A DNA stretch of 16,908 nucleotides. Origin: JARRNO01 sp037384885 (GTDB taxonomy: Bacteria; Acidobacteriota; UBA4820; DSQY01). Location: contig JARRNO010000052.1 of NCBI GenBank assembly GCA_037384885.1, positions 1-16,908 of the forward strand, read 5' to 3'. Made by a program: the position numbers and the translations under genes. Each line of letters begins with the position of its first letter. The stretch's first letter is position 1. The notes below the pieces were generated by a model that saw only the letters and a list, made by a program, of their open reading frames with translations, made no database searches and was not told the DNA's origin. Below, one piece after another: positions 7,390 through 14,118 of this stretch.

Positions 7390-7634
7390 TGGAAAACAAG
7401 ACCCCCAGGGATCTCCGGGAAATCATGCGCGATGAAATGGTGATGTCGGACAAAATCGCCGGCGTGCTGGCGGACGGTCCGAAGACGATCCCGGAAATCG
7501 CCGACAGCCTCGGCTGTCCCAGCTATGAAGTGCAACTGTGGGTCATGGCCATGCGCCGTTACGGCAAGATCGACGCCCTGCCCAAGGGCCGGGCCGACGA
7601 TTACTTCCAGTACGGGCTCAAGGCGAAGGCCTAG
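7389..7634 (+). CDS. Small winged-helix-like protein of the Hdr operon
   Basis: This 81-residue protein has no cysteine-based cluster motif except a lone CP. Residues about 20-65 (KIAGVLADGPKTIPEIADSL, then a predicted recognition helix and RYGKID) read as a winged helix-turn-helix of the MarR/ArsR kind, and an aromatic tail DDYFQYGLKAKA follows. The ATG overlaps the hdrA stop (TGATG), so it is translationally coupled. Its place between HdrA and the HdrC-like membrane subunit suggests either an operon-specific regulator or a small structural subunit that reuses the winged-helix fold. I do not recognise a named family, and the function is unknown. Confidence 0.8.
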   Translation: MENKTPRDLREIMRDEMVMSDKIAGVLADGPKTIPEIADSLGCPSYEVQLWVMAMRRYGKIDALPKGRADDYFQYGLKAKA

Positions 7635-7657
7635 AAACGAGTCTCCAGGAGATACCG

Positions 7658-8758
7658 ATGCGACTAGATCCAACCTTGCATAGAAAAGTAGGCCGGTTCG
7701 GAAATGTGGACGTGGATGCCTGCTACAACTGCGGCAACTGCACGGCCACCTGCAACCTGTCGGACGAAGACCATTCCTTTCCCCGGCGGATGATGCACTA
7801 CCTCCAGATCGGCAACCGCGAGAAGCTGGTGGGGTCTCTGGATCCCTGGCTTTGTCACAACTGCGGGGACTGCAGCGTTCAGTGCCCCCGGGAGGCCAAT
7901 CCCAGCGAAATTGTGGGCGCGGTGCGCGCCGAAGCTGTCAAGTCGTTCGCCTTCCCCTCGTTCATGGGCCGGATGGTCGCCTCGCCGAAATGGCTTCCCG
8001 TGCTCTTCCTCATCCCGCTGGCCATCTTCGTGTTCTTCGCGCTGGGCCTGAGAGGGATTGCGAAGGTCGTGCCGGTTCCGGAGTTTTCCAACGTCTTCCC
8101 CGAGCTTCCGCTCGAAATCTTTTTCTTCACGCTGTCGGCGCTCGTTATTCTTTCATTCGCGGTCGGCGTGGCCAAGTTCATCCGGTCGGCCGGAAATTCG
8201 GTGAAAAAATCCAACCTGTTCAAGGGGTTGGTCCCCGCGGTGAAGGAAATCCTACAGCACAAGCGCTTCACGAAGTGCGAAGAGGAAAGGTATCGGTTCT
8301 GGGGCCACTTGCTGACACTCTCGGGCTTCCTGACTCTCTTCATCGTCAGCTCGCTGGAAGGCATTGGGACCTGGTTCCACGTGGTGACCCTGCCGCTCCC
8401 GTTCTGGAACAGCCATGAGATCTTCGCGTCCATCCTGAAAATCTCCGCCAACGTGGGCGGGCTCGTTCTCCTGGCGGGCTTGGTTATTCTTCTCGTCAAC
8501 CGTTTCAGGGATCCGGAAAAACGGGCGAACTCGAGCTATTTCGACTGGCTTCTGCCCTGGCTGCTGGTGGCGATCGTCCTCACGGGATTCCTCAGCCAGG
8601 GGACGCGTCTGGCGGGCCTGGGCCACATCATGTTCGGCGTCTATTTCGTCCACCTGACGCTGATCTTCATGCTTTTCGCCTACATGCCTTTCTCAAAGTT
8701 CGCTCACGTTGTGTATAGAACGGTGGCCATGTCGCTGGCCCGCAAATCCAAGGCGTAA
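7658..8758 (+). CDS. QmoC-like HdrC/cytochrome b fusion membrane subunit
   Basis: This 366-residue protein has a cytoplasmic HdrC-like domain with two ferredoxin motifs, CYNCGNCTATC (C22, C25, C28, C32) and CHNCGDCSVQCP (C66, C69, C72, C76). A membrane part of the NarI/HdrE type follows, with about six hydrophobic segments (roughly 112-130, 152-172, 216-234, 258-281, 296-313, 327-343). Candidate haem-b ligands are H217, H323, H332 and H350. This layout is that of QmoC, which exchanges electrons with menaquinone in sulfate reducers. Here no aprAB or qmoA/qmoB genes are adjacent, so it is a paralogue serving the HdrA pair. AGGAG (7647-7651) supports the ATG at 7658 and rules out the longer reading from 7538. 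Confidence 0.92.
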   Translation: MRLDPTLHRKVGRFGNVDVDACYNCGNCTATCNLSDEDHSFPRRMMHYLQIGNREKLVGSLDPWLCHNCGDCSVQCPREANPSEIVGAVRAEAVKSFAFPSFMGRMVASPKWLPVLFLIPLAIFVFFALGLRGIAKVVPVPEFSNVFPELPLEIFFFTLSALVILSFAVGVAKFIRSAGNSVKKSNLFKGLVPAVKEILQHKRFTKCEEERYRFWGHLLTLSGFLTLFIVSSLEGIGTWFHVVTLPLPFWNSHEIFASILKISANVGGLVLLAGLVILLVNRFRDPEKRANSSYFDWLLPWLLVAIVLTGFLSQGTRLAGLGHIMFGVYFVHLTLIFMLFAYMPFSKFAHVVYRTVAMSLARKSKA

Positions 8759-8781
8759 CGAAAACAAGGAGGGGCGAGAAA

Positions 8782-9159
8782 ATGGAAGAAGAAGCCAAAA
8801 GAGAAAAGTTGGTGGTCGTCGCGACCCACGGCGGTGAAGACCCGGAAAGGGCCTCGCTTCCGTTCGTCGTAGCCAATGCGGCCCTGGTCATGGACGTGGA
8901 ATCGGCCGTGATTCTGCAGTCGTCCGCCGTCACTCTGACCGCCAAAGGATGTTACGAGCATGTCTTTGCGCCGGGCCTGCCTCCGCTTAAAGATCTCGTG
9001 GACTCCTTTCTGGAGCAGGGTGGAGCGCTGCTGGTCTGCACGCCCTGCCTCGAAGAGAGAAAGATCGACAAGGCTTCACTGATCGAGGGCGCCGTTCCGG
9101 TCAAGGCCGGCCGGGTGGTGATGGAGGTGATGGAAGCCACCAGCACGCTCAGTTATTGA
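8782..9159 (+). CDS. DsrE-family protein
   Basis: This 125-residue protein has the DsrE/TusD-like fold pattern: LVVVATHGGEDPERASLPFVVANAALVMD, then a strand ESAVILQSS and LLVCTPCLEER. Cysteines are C57, C86 and C89; the C86-x2-C89 pair sits where family members carry the sulfur-binding cysteine. DsrE-like proteins accept or donate persulfide sulfur with TusA partners, consistent with TusA at the head of the operon. A strong ribosome site AAGGAGGGG (8766-8774) precedes the ATG. It lies 23 bp after the QmoC-like gene, so it is probably co-transcribed. Its partner and the direction of sulfur transfer are not shown by sequence. Confidence 0.88.
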   Translation: MEEEAKREKLVVVATHGGEDPERASLPFVVANAALVMDVESAVILQSSAVTLTAKGCYEHVFAPGLPPLKDLVDSFLEQGGALLVCTPCLEERKIDKASLIEGAVPVKAGRVVMEVMEATSTLSY

Positions 9160-9219
9160 GCGGAGGCGGCGCACCCGCAGATGATCGGGGGGCCGCCAGC
9201 CCCGCGCATGGAGGAAGCG

Positions 9220-10038
9220 ATGTCCGTTATAGCCATTTCAAGAGGGTCTCTTACGGCCGCCAGGCATCTGGCCGAAGAATTGGGCACCCGGCTCGGAAGC
9301 CGCGTCATCAGCCGGGAAGAAGTGATCGATGCCGCGGAACGCTACGGTATCGATCAGACCGGAATCAGCCGTGAAAACATCCTCGGTGAATTTCCTCCCG
9401 GCTTCTGGGAACGCTATGCCGATGCCCGCCATCATTACCTGGTCTGCTTCAGAACGGCGCTGCTCGATTTCGCCGTCAGGGAGCCCATCATCTACCACGG
9501 GAACCTGGCGCACGTGCTGCTCAACGACGTGCCCTTCACCTTCCGCCTCCGGGTTAACGCGCCCGAGGAAAACCGGGTCAGGATGCTCATGGAGGAGCGT
9601 GGGTACACGCGGGAGCGCGCCGCGGCGGAGGTCCGGGAAATGGACCGGCGGCGCAGGCGCTGGGTGGCCTTCCTTTACGATGCCGATTTCGGCAATACCG
9701 TGCCCTTCGACCTCGTGCTCAACATGCGGTTGATCACCATTCCCGACGCGGTGGATCTCGTGTCGCAGGAAATCAAGAAACCGGCTTTTCAGAGGACGGA
9801 AGAGACCGTCAAAACGCTCTTCGACCTTCGCCTGGCTTCCACAGCCGAAGCCCAGCTGCTGCATCACCATGTCACATACGGCCTCGGGCTGGAGGTGAAG
9901 GGAGACTCCGTCACGGGAAAGGTGACGGTTTACAGACCCCAGGCTCTTGCGGACAACGACACCATTGACGATGAGATCAAAGAGGCGCTGGAAGGCCTGG
10001 AAGGCGTCAAGGAAATCGACGTGCAGGTGAAGAGCTGA
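9220..10038 (+). CDS. Cytidylate-kinase-like protein with BON-like tail
   Basis: This 272-residue protein matches the cytidylate-kinase-like family (Cytidylate_kin2 type) in ISRGS...RHLAEELGTRLGSRVISREEV (6-35), PIIYHGNLAHVLL (89-101) and NAPEENRVRMLMEERG (113-128). The usual nucleotide-binding Gly-rich loop is poor: the N-terminus reads ISRGSLTAARH, without a GxGKS/T motif, so catalysis is doubtful. Residues about 192-272 resemble a BON domain, ending GLEGVKEIDVQV. The start at 9220 is chosen because GGAGGAA (9210-9216) precedes it; an in-frame ATG at 9181 lacks such a site. It lies between two DsrE-type genes. Such proteins are also found near energy-metabolism genes in anaerobes, with no role I can state. 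Confidence 0.78.
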   Translation: MSVIAISRGSLTAARHLAEELGTRLGSRVISREEVIDAAERYGIDQTGISRENILGEFPPGFWERYADARHHYLVCFRTALLDFAVREPIIYHGNLAHVLLNDVPFTFRLRVNAPEENRVRMLMEERGYTRERAAAEVREMDRRRRRWVAFLYDADFGNTVPFDLVLNMRLITIPDAVDLVSQEIKKPAFQRTEETVKTLFDLRLASTAEAQLLHHHVTYGLGLEVKGDSVTGKVTVYRPQALADNDTIDDEIKEALEGLEGVKEIDVQVKS

Positions 10039-10114
10039 GATCTCTTCACGTACGCCGCGACCGGCGGGTGCTGTCAACGGCGCGCCATTCATCCAAGGGA
10101 TCTAGGAAGGCATC

Positions 10115-10651
10115 ATGAACGAGAAAATCGACGAAAACGCGCAACAGGAAAACGACCTGGACATCGTGGAAGAAGAAAATGAACGGATGACGCTGCTCGT
10201 CTTTTCAAGCGACCTCGACAAGGTGCTGGGCGCCTTTGTGGTGGCGACGGGCGCGGCCCTGATGGACATCGAGGTTACCATGTTCTTCGCCTTCTGGGGG
10301 CTCACCGTTCTGCGAAAAAAGAAGGCCAAGGTCAAGGGGAAATCGTTTGTCCACCGCATGATGGGACGGATGCTGCCCAAGGGGCCCGATGAACTCAAGC
10401 TGTCCAACATGAACATGATGGGAATGGGCACCCGGATGATGAAAGGCATCATGAAAAAGCAGAAGATCATGGACCTCCCCTCGCTGATCAACCTGGCGAA
10501 GGATCTGGACATCAAGTTCGTGGCGTGCGAGATGTCCATGAACGTCATGGGGCTCAAGAAGGAAGAACTCATCGACGGGGTCCAGCTCGCGGGCGTGGCC
10601 ACCGCCATGGCCAAGGCGTCCGAATCCAAGACGACGCTGTTTATCAGCTGA
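10115..10651 (+). CDS. DsrE2-like (DsrE/DsrF/DrsH family) sulfur-carrier protein
   Basis: This 178-residue protein shows hallmarks of the DsrE2 group: TLLVFSSDLDKVLGAFVVATGAALMDIEVTMFFAFWGL (26-63), the Met-rich NMNMMGMGTRMMKGIMKK (98-115) and FVACEMSMNVMG (135-146), ending with LFIS. C138 is the conserved, probably sulfur-binding cysteine. The segment 33-63 is hydrophobic and may associate with the membrane. About 24 residues at the N-terminus are acidic and not part of the fold. AGGAAGG (10104-10110) precedes the ATG. In sulfur oxidisers DsrE2 is typically encoded with TusA, which here heads the same operon. It closes the operon: a 66-nt hairpin and repeats follow. Confidence 0.92.
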   Translation: MNEKIDENAQQENDLDIVEEENERMTLLVFSSDLDKVLGAFVVATGAALMDIEVTMFFAFWGLTVLRKKKAKVKGKSFVHRMMGRMLPKGPDELKLSNMNMMGMGTRMMKGIMKKQKIMDLPSLINLAKDLDIKFVACEMSMNVMGLKKEELIDGVQLAGVATAMAKASESKTTLFIS

Positions 10652-10723
10652 CGGCACACATCGCTACCTCCACCTGCCTGGCCCACCCGCTTTTTCTCCG
10701 CGGCGGGCGCCGGCGGGGTAACA

Positions 10724-10789
10724 CTCACGGGGAGGCGGTTCCGGCGAGGGATCCTTCCCTTCCTCCTCGCCCCGCCGCTTCCCCGTGAG
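10724..10789 (+). terminator. Long hairpin after the Hdr/sulfur operon
   Basis: CTCACGGGGAGGCGG (10724-10738) pairs with CCGCTTCCCCGTGAG (10775-10789) with a single G-U step. Inside it GGCGAGG (10743-10749) pairs with CCTCGCC (10765-10771). This makes a 66-nt stem-loop about 70 bp after the DsrE2 stop. No T-run follows, so Rho-independent termination is not proven; it may instead stabilise the 3' end of the mRNA. The last stem bases abut repeat block 2. Confidence 0.5.
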
Positions 10790-10791
10790 AT

Positions 10792-11080
10792 AGCCGCGAC
10801 GCGGCCGATGCGCTTCGCGCCGGACCGCAGACGGCGGATGGCCGGCGGCGGCTAAAGAATTATCCGGCCTTCCTTCGTGGGACGGCGCTTTGCGCCGTGT
10901 AGCGGCCGGTTCCCACCGGCCGGTCCCGCAACGGCACCCGATTCGAATCTTTGCTTACAGGGGAACACCCCCGCCTACGATTCACCGGCCGCAACGCGGC
11001 CGATGACATCCAACAACCGTCGGCCAGCGTCCGACGGGCCGCGCAGCGGCCCACCCGCGCATCGGTCATGGCCTATCTCC
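10792..11080. repeat. REP-like mosaic repeat block 2
   Basis: The block shares modules with blocks 1 and 3. It has two perfect GGCCGC-N3-GCGGCC palindromes (10987-11001 loop AAC; 11037-11051 loop GCA) and a variant at 10792-10806. A module GCGGCCGATGCGCTTCGC...GCAGACGGCGGA (from 10801) matches bases 422-476. Then two REP-type hairpins follow in a row: ACGGCGC-TTT-GCGCCGT (10882-10898), and a GTAG head (10899-10902) with CGGCCGGT-TCCC-ACCGGCCG (10903-10922). Next is CCCGCAACGGCACC (10925) with ATTCGAAT, as in the other blocks. The block sits between two convergent genes, a typical REP position. Short ORFs here are repeat by-products. Confidence 0.8.
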
Positions 11081-11090
11081 GGATAGCTTC

Positions 11091-11357
11091 TTAGGGATTA
11101 CCCAGGCATACATCGTGGTCGTCGATGTTGCGGAGGATGATGAGATCGCCTTGAACCTGAAAGGAGAAACGGATCTTTTGGTCGAGGCGCGCTTCGAAGA
11201 TCTCGCGCTCGGGAAGCCCCTGGATTTTCTTGGTCTTTAGACTCGGGTGGCGCGGGTTTTCTGCCAGCAGCTTTAAAGCCTTGGGAAGCTTTGCGCGCGC
11301 CTCTTTGGAAAGGCTGGAGGCCGCTTTGGCGAACCGCTCCGTGTAGACCAGGTTCAC
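11091..11357 (-). CDS. RelE/ParE-superfamily toxin
   Basis: This 88-residue protein has the compact RelE/ParE-like pattern: YTERFAKAASSLSKEARAKLPKALKLLAENPRHPSLKTKKIQGL, then IFEARLDQKIRFSFQVQGDLIILRNIDDHDV. Basic residues and the C-terminal RNIDDHD resemble ribosome-dependent mRNA-cleaving YafQ/RelE-type toxins, although a ParE-type gyrase inhibitor cannot be excluded. The start is GTG, and its first base lies inside the antitoxin stop region (GTGA overlap), which is usual for antitoxin-toxin operons and indicates translational coupling. It follows the antitoxin gene on the minus strand. The stop lies next to repeat block 2. Confidence 0.85.
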   Translation of the reverse strand: MNLVYTERFAKAASSLSKEARAKLPKALKLLAENPRHPSLKTKKIQGLPEREIFEARLDQKIRFSFQVQGDLIILRNIDDHDVCLGNP

Positions 11358-11674
11358 GGTTTCTTGCGCCTTGAGGCATCAGATGCGGGAGCCTTGAGCA
11401 TGTCAGTGGTCATCTTTTCGATCTCCTCGGGGCTGTATGCCCGGGAGACCCGGCCGGCGGCGATGTCGCTTTCCGCCTTGGCTTCCCCCTCTTGCCAACG
11501 CCGGCTCCAGAAAAAGAGCTGTCCCTTGGGCACCGTGGCCGCCGGCGTGAGTACGAGATTGCCGTCCTGTTCTTCCACCACGAGATGGTCGCCGGGTTTG
11601 AGGCCGAGCCGATCCCTCAATGCCTTGGGCAGGGAAATCTGGAACTTCGAGCTGATCGTCGCAAGATGGGTCAC
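11354..11674 (-). CDS. AbrB/MazE-type antitoxin
   Basis: This 106-residue protein has an N-terminal SpoVT/AbrB swapped-hairpin DNA-binding domain (about 4-46: ATISSKFQISLPKALRDRLGL, GDHLVVEEQDGNLVLTP). The charged C-terminal half (about 60-106, EGEAKAESDIAAGRVSRAYSPEEIEKM) is likely to bind and mask the toxin. Translation starts at GTG with GGAGGT (complement of 11681-11686) in front. The protein probably represses its own promoter, alone or with the toxin. Pairing of an AbrB-type antitoxin with a RelE-type toxin is a known combination. The C-terminal half is longer than in minimal AbrB antitoxins. Confidence 0.87.
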   Translation of the reverse strand: MTHLATISSKFQISLPKALRDRLGLKPGDHLVVEEQDGNLVLTPAATVPKGQLFFWSRRWQEGEAKAESDIAAGRVSRAYSPEEIEKMTTDMLKAPASDASRRKKP

Positions 11675-11692
11675 CGCAGCACCTCCAGTAAG

Positions 11693-11721
11693 AATGTAAA
11701 GAAACCAAGTATCTTTGTCAA
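11693..11721 (-). promoter_or_regulatory. Sigma-70 promoter of the toxin-antitoxin operon
   Basis: On the minus strand a perfect -35 TTGACA (complement of 11716-11721) is followed after exactly 17 bp by TACATT (complement of 11693-11698), four of six matches to the -10 consensus. Transcription would start about seven bases further on, just ahead of the GGAGGT ribosome site, so the leader is very short. Binding of the AbrB-type antitoxin to this region is expected but no operator is proven. A direct repeat GGACCGGACC lies immediately upstream of the -35 box. Confidence 0.75.
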
Positions 11722-11756
11722 GGTCCGGTCCTAACTGTTACAGGCCCTTTGAAGAA

Positions 11757-11979
11757 TAGGAGTCGGCCGCGGCTTTGCCGCGTCCAGGGAGAGGTGAGAG
11801 GAGAGACGCCGGAGAGTGCGCGCACCGCGCAGCGGCCGATGCGCTTCGCGCAGTGTAGCGTCCTTTGCTTGCAAAGCCCGTCCCGCAGCGGCACGCTATT
11901 CGAATTCTTGCCCGCAGAGGAAGGCCCTCGCCCACTAGACACTGTTCACGAATCACGAGTCACGGGCCGCGAAGCGGCC
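11757..11979. repeat. REP-like mosaic repeat block 3
   Basis: The block contains a CGCGGC-TTT-GCCGCG hairpin (11768-11782), a GCGGCCGATGCGCTTCGCGC module (11832-11851) shared with blocks 1 and 2, and a GTAG head (11855-11858) with a CTTTGC-TT-GCAAAG hairpin (11863-11876). An 89-bp segment (11882-11970) matches 220-308 at 84 of 89 positions. The palindrome GGCCGC-GAA-GCGGCC (11965-11979) ends directly against the kup stop codon and is identical to 413-427. It lies between kup and the toxin-antitoxin promoter. The kup transcript would carry this hairpin just past its stop; no T-run follows. Confidence 0.82.
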
Positions 11980-13872
11980 TTACAGTTCGATTTGGGCGCC
12001 CAGCTCCACGACGCGGTTGGGTGGAAGGTTGAAAAAGAAGGTCGCGCCCTGCGCGTTTCGCGCCATGAGCGCGAAGAGGCGCTCTCGCCAGATGGCCATC
12101 CCGGGCTTGGGCGAGGGGATGACCGTGTCCCGTCCCAGAAAGAACGTGGTCCGCATGGGCTCGAAGGTGAAGCCGTAGCGCTGGGCCGACTTGAGAAGCG
12201 CGGAAACATCCGGTGTTTCCATGTAGCCGTACCGGGCCTGCATCCGGTAGATTCCGTGGCCCAGCTCTTCCACGATAAGCCGCTCTTTGGGGGAGACCCT
12301 CGGTTCTTCCTCGCTCTCGATGGTCAGGAAGACCACCCGTTCGTGCAGGACGTGGTTATGCTTCAGATTGTGCAGGAGCGTGGTGGGTACGCCCGAAGCG
12401 TTGCCCGTCATGAAAACGGCGGTGCCTTCCACGGTATGGGGCGGGTTGCGGTCCAGGTCGGCCATGAAAAGATCGGCGGGAAGCTGCTTGTCCTGGATCC
12501 GGTGATAGAGGATCCGGCGGCCGCGCTGCCAGGTGGTCATGAGCGTGAAGCCTATCGCGGCGACGAGGAGCGGGAACCACCCCCCCTCGTGAACCTTGGC
12601 CATGTTGGCACCGAAGAACGCCAGGTCGGGGACGGCGAAAACGGAGACCATGGGAATCACGGCCCACAGCGGCCAGCGCCACAGCCAGCGGGCCACGAAG
12701 AATAGAAGAATGGTGGTCATGACCATGGTCGTCGTCACCGCCACGCCGTAGGCGGCCGCCAGGTTGTCGGACGTCCTGAAGCCGAGGACAAGGGCGATGG
12801 TGGCGATCATCAGCATCCAGTTGACGGAAGGCACGTAAATCTGTCCGGCCGTTTCCTCGGAGGTATGCCGGATGGCGATACGGGGGGAGAATCCCAGCTG
12901 GACGGCCTGCCGGGCGAGACTGAACGAGCCCGAAATGACCGCCTGCGAGGCGATGATGGTGGCGCCGGTGGACAGCAGAATCAGCGGCATGAGGCCCCAG
13001 GCCGGCGCCATCTTGAAGAACGGGTTCGCCTCGGCGCCCGGATGGGTCAGCAGCAGACCGCCCTGGCCGAAATAGTTCAAAAGCAGGGCCGGAAGGACGA
13101 GAAAGAACCATGTCAGGCGGATGGGCCCGCGGCCGAAATGGCCCATATCGGCGTAGAGCGCCTCGCCGCCGGTCACCACCAGGAAGACGGCGCCGAGCAC
13201 CAGGAAGCCATGCAGCCCGTTGGCAAAAAAGAAATGGACGGCGTGGTAAGGGTTCACGGCCGCCAGCACCCGCGGCGCCTTGAGGATGCCGTGTACGCCC
13301 AGGGCGGCGAGGACCCCGAACCAGACCAGCATGACGGGGCCGAAAACCGCCCCCACGCCCGCCGTGCCTTTTCTCTGGAAAAGAAACAACAGGACGAGCA
13401 GCGCGATCGTCAGGGGAACGACGTAATGTCCCAGGTGGGGCGCGGCCACCTTCAAGCCTTCCATGGCGCTCAGCACCGAGATGGCCGGAGTGATCATGCC
13501 GTCGCCGTAAAGCAGGGCGGCGCCGAAGACTCCCATCACCGTCAGCAGCCAGAACAGGCGGCTCTTGGGAGAGAACTTCCGCCTTGCCAGCGCCATGAGG
13601 GCCATGTTGCCGCCCTCGCCCTTGTTGTCGGCGCGCATAACTCCCAGTACTTATTTCCCCGAAATAATGAGGACAAGCGACCAGAGGATCAGCGACAAAA
13701 CGCCCAGAATATTGGCGGGATCGAGCCGGACGTGATGTTCGCCCGAGAAGCAGACCTTCAAGGCGTAGAGCGGACTCGTGCCGATGTCGCCGAAAACGAT
13801 GCCCAGGGCGGCCAGGCTGAGGGCCGCCATCCTGCCGTTGGGCTGGTGCTGCCCGTCCGAATGATCGTCCAT
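11980..13872 (-). pseudogene. kup: Kup-type low-affinity potassium transporter interrupted by an in-frame TAA
   Basis: The full reading frame would be 630 codons, the usual Kup length, encoding a multi-pass K+ uptake protein of the HAK/KUP/KT family. Codons 1-73 include GIVFGDIGTSPLYALK (24-39) and end IISGK. A TAA (13651-13653) then occupies the place where family members have tyrosine (SxKY). The same frame continues with VLGV and then MRADNKGEGG to the conserved C-terminus NRVVELGAQIEL, with no frameshift. The downstream frame (11980-13638) keeps typical motifs such as GALLYGDGMITPAISVLSA and ALYADMGHFG. GGAGGG precedes the ATG at 13872. The long part could restart at the ATG at 13638, with GGGAG too close for a good ribosome site. 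Alternatives are a recent nonsense mutation, a sequencing error or natural stop readthrough. Apart from the stop, the gene looks undamaged. Confidence 0.88.
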
Positions 13873-13995
13873 TCACCCTCCGTTCCTGCAAACCGCCGCC
13901 CCCTCCCGAAAGGAACCCGCGGCCGTGGGATTTTACCATAGACCCCAAGAATTGCAGGCAAGCGCTCCAGGCGGGTCCGTGGGCCGTCCAAACTG

Positions 13996-14024
13996 TTGAC
14001 GCAGCGGGGACAGGGTCTTATAAA
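13996..14024 (+). promoter_or_regulatory. Sigma-70 promoter of the kinase gene
   Basis: TTGACG (13996-14001) and TATAAA (14019-14024) are separated by exactly 17 bp, each one base away from the consensus. An A/T-rich stretch follows. The start of transcription would be near 14031, giving a leader of about 88 nt that holds a small hairpin ACACTC/GAGTGT (about 14068-14088). The remainder of the 13873-14118 gap shows no gene and none of the repeat modules. Confidence 0.78.
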
Positions 14025-14118
14025 TAAAAAAGAAAGTTCTCACCAAGGTTTTGCCGAAGGGACGCAAACACTCAGATGGAGCGAGTGTGCCTTTACGGCC
14101 CGGGAGCGGGGGAGACCG

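Noticed and set aside
7538..7657. Longer QmoC-like start at 7538
   Set aside because: It would overlap the winged-helix gene by about 97 bp in another frame. AGGAG sits just before the ATG at 7658, where the HdrC-like domain begins.
10792..11080. CRISPR array
   Set aside because: The repeated units differ in length and order and are not separated by uniform unique spacers, and no cas genes are present. The pattern is REP-like.
11749..12705. 318-codon plus-strand ORF over the kup 3' end
   Set aside because: It begins in repeat block 3 and runs opposite conserved kup sequence. No family features are seen.
13651..13653. Recoding of the kup stop as pyrrolysine or selenocysteine
   Set aside because: The codon is TAA, not TAG or TGA, and the conserved residue is tyrosine, so recoding to those amino acids does not apply.
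13996..14118. Longer kinase N-terminus from the TTG at 13996
   Set aside because: The TTG lies inside the -35 box of a 17-bp-spaced promoter and the extra 41 residues match no kinase feature. The GTG at 14119 has a ribosome site, and the paralogue starts the same way.
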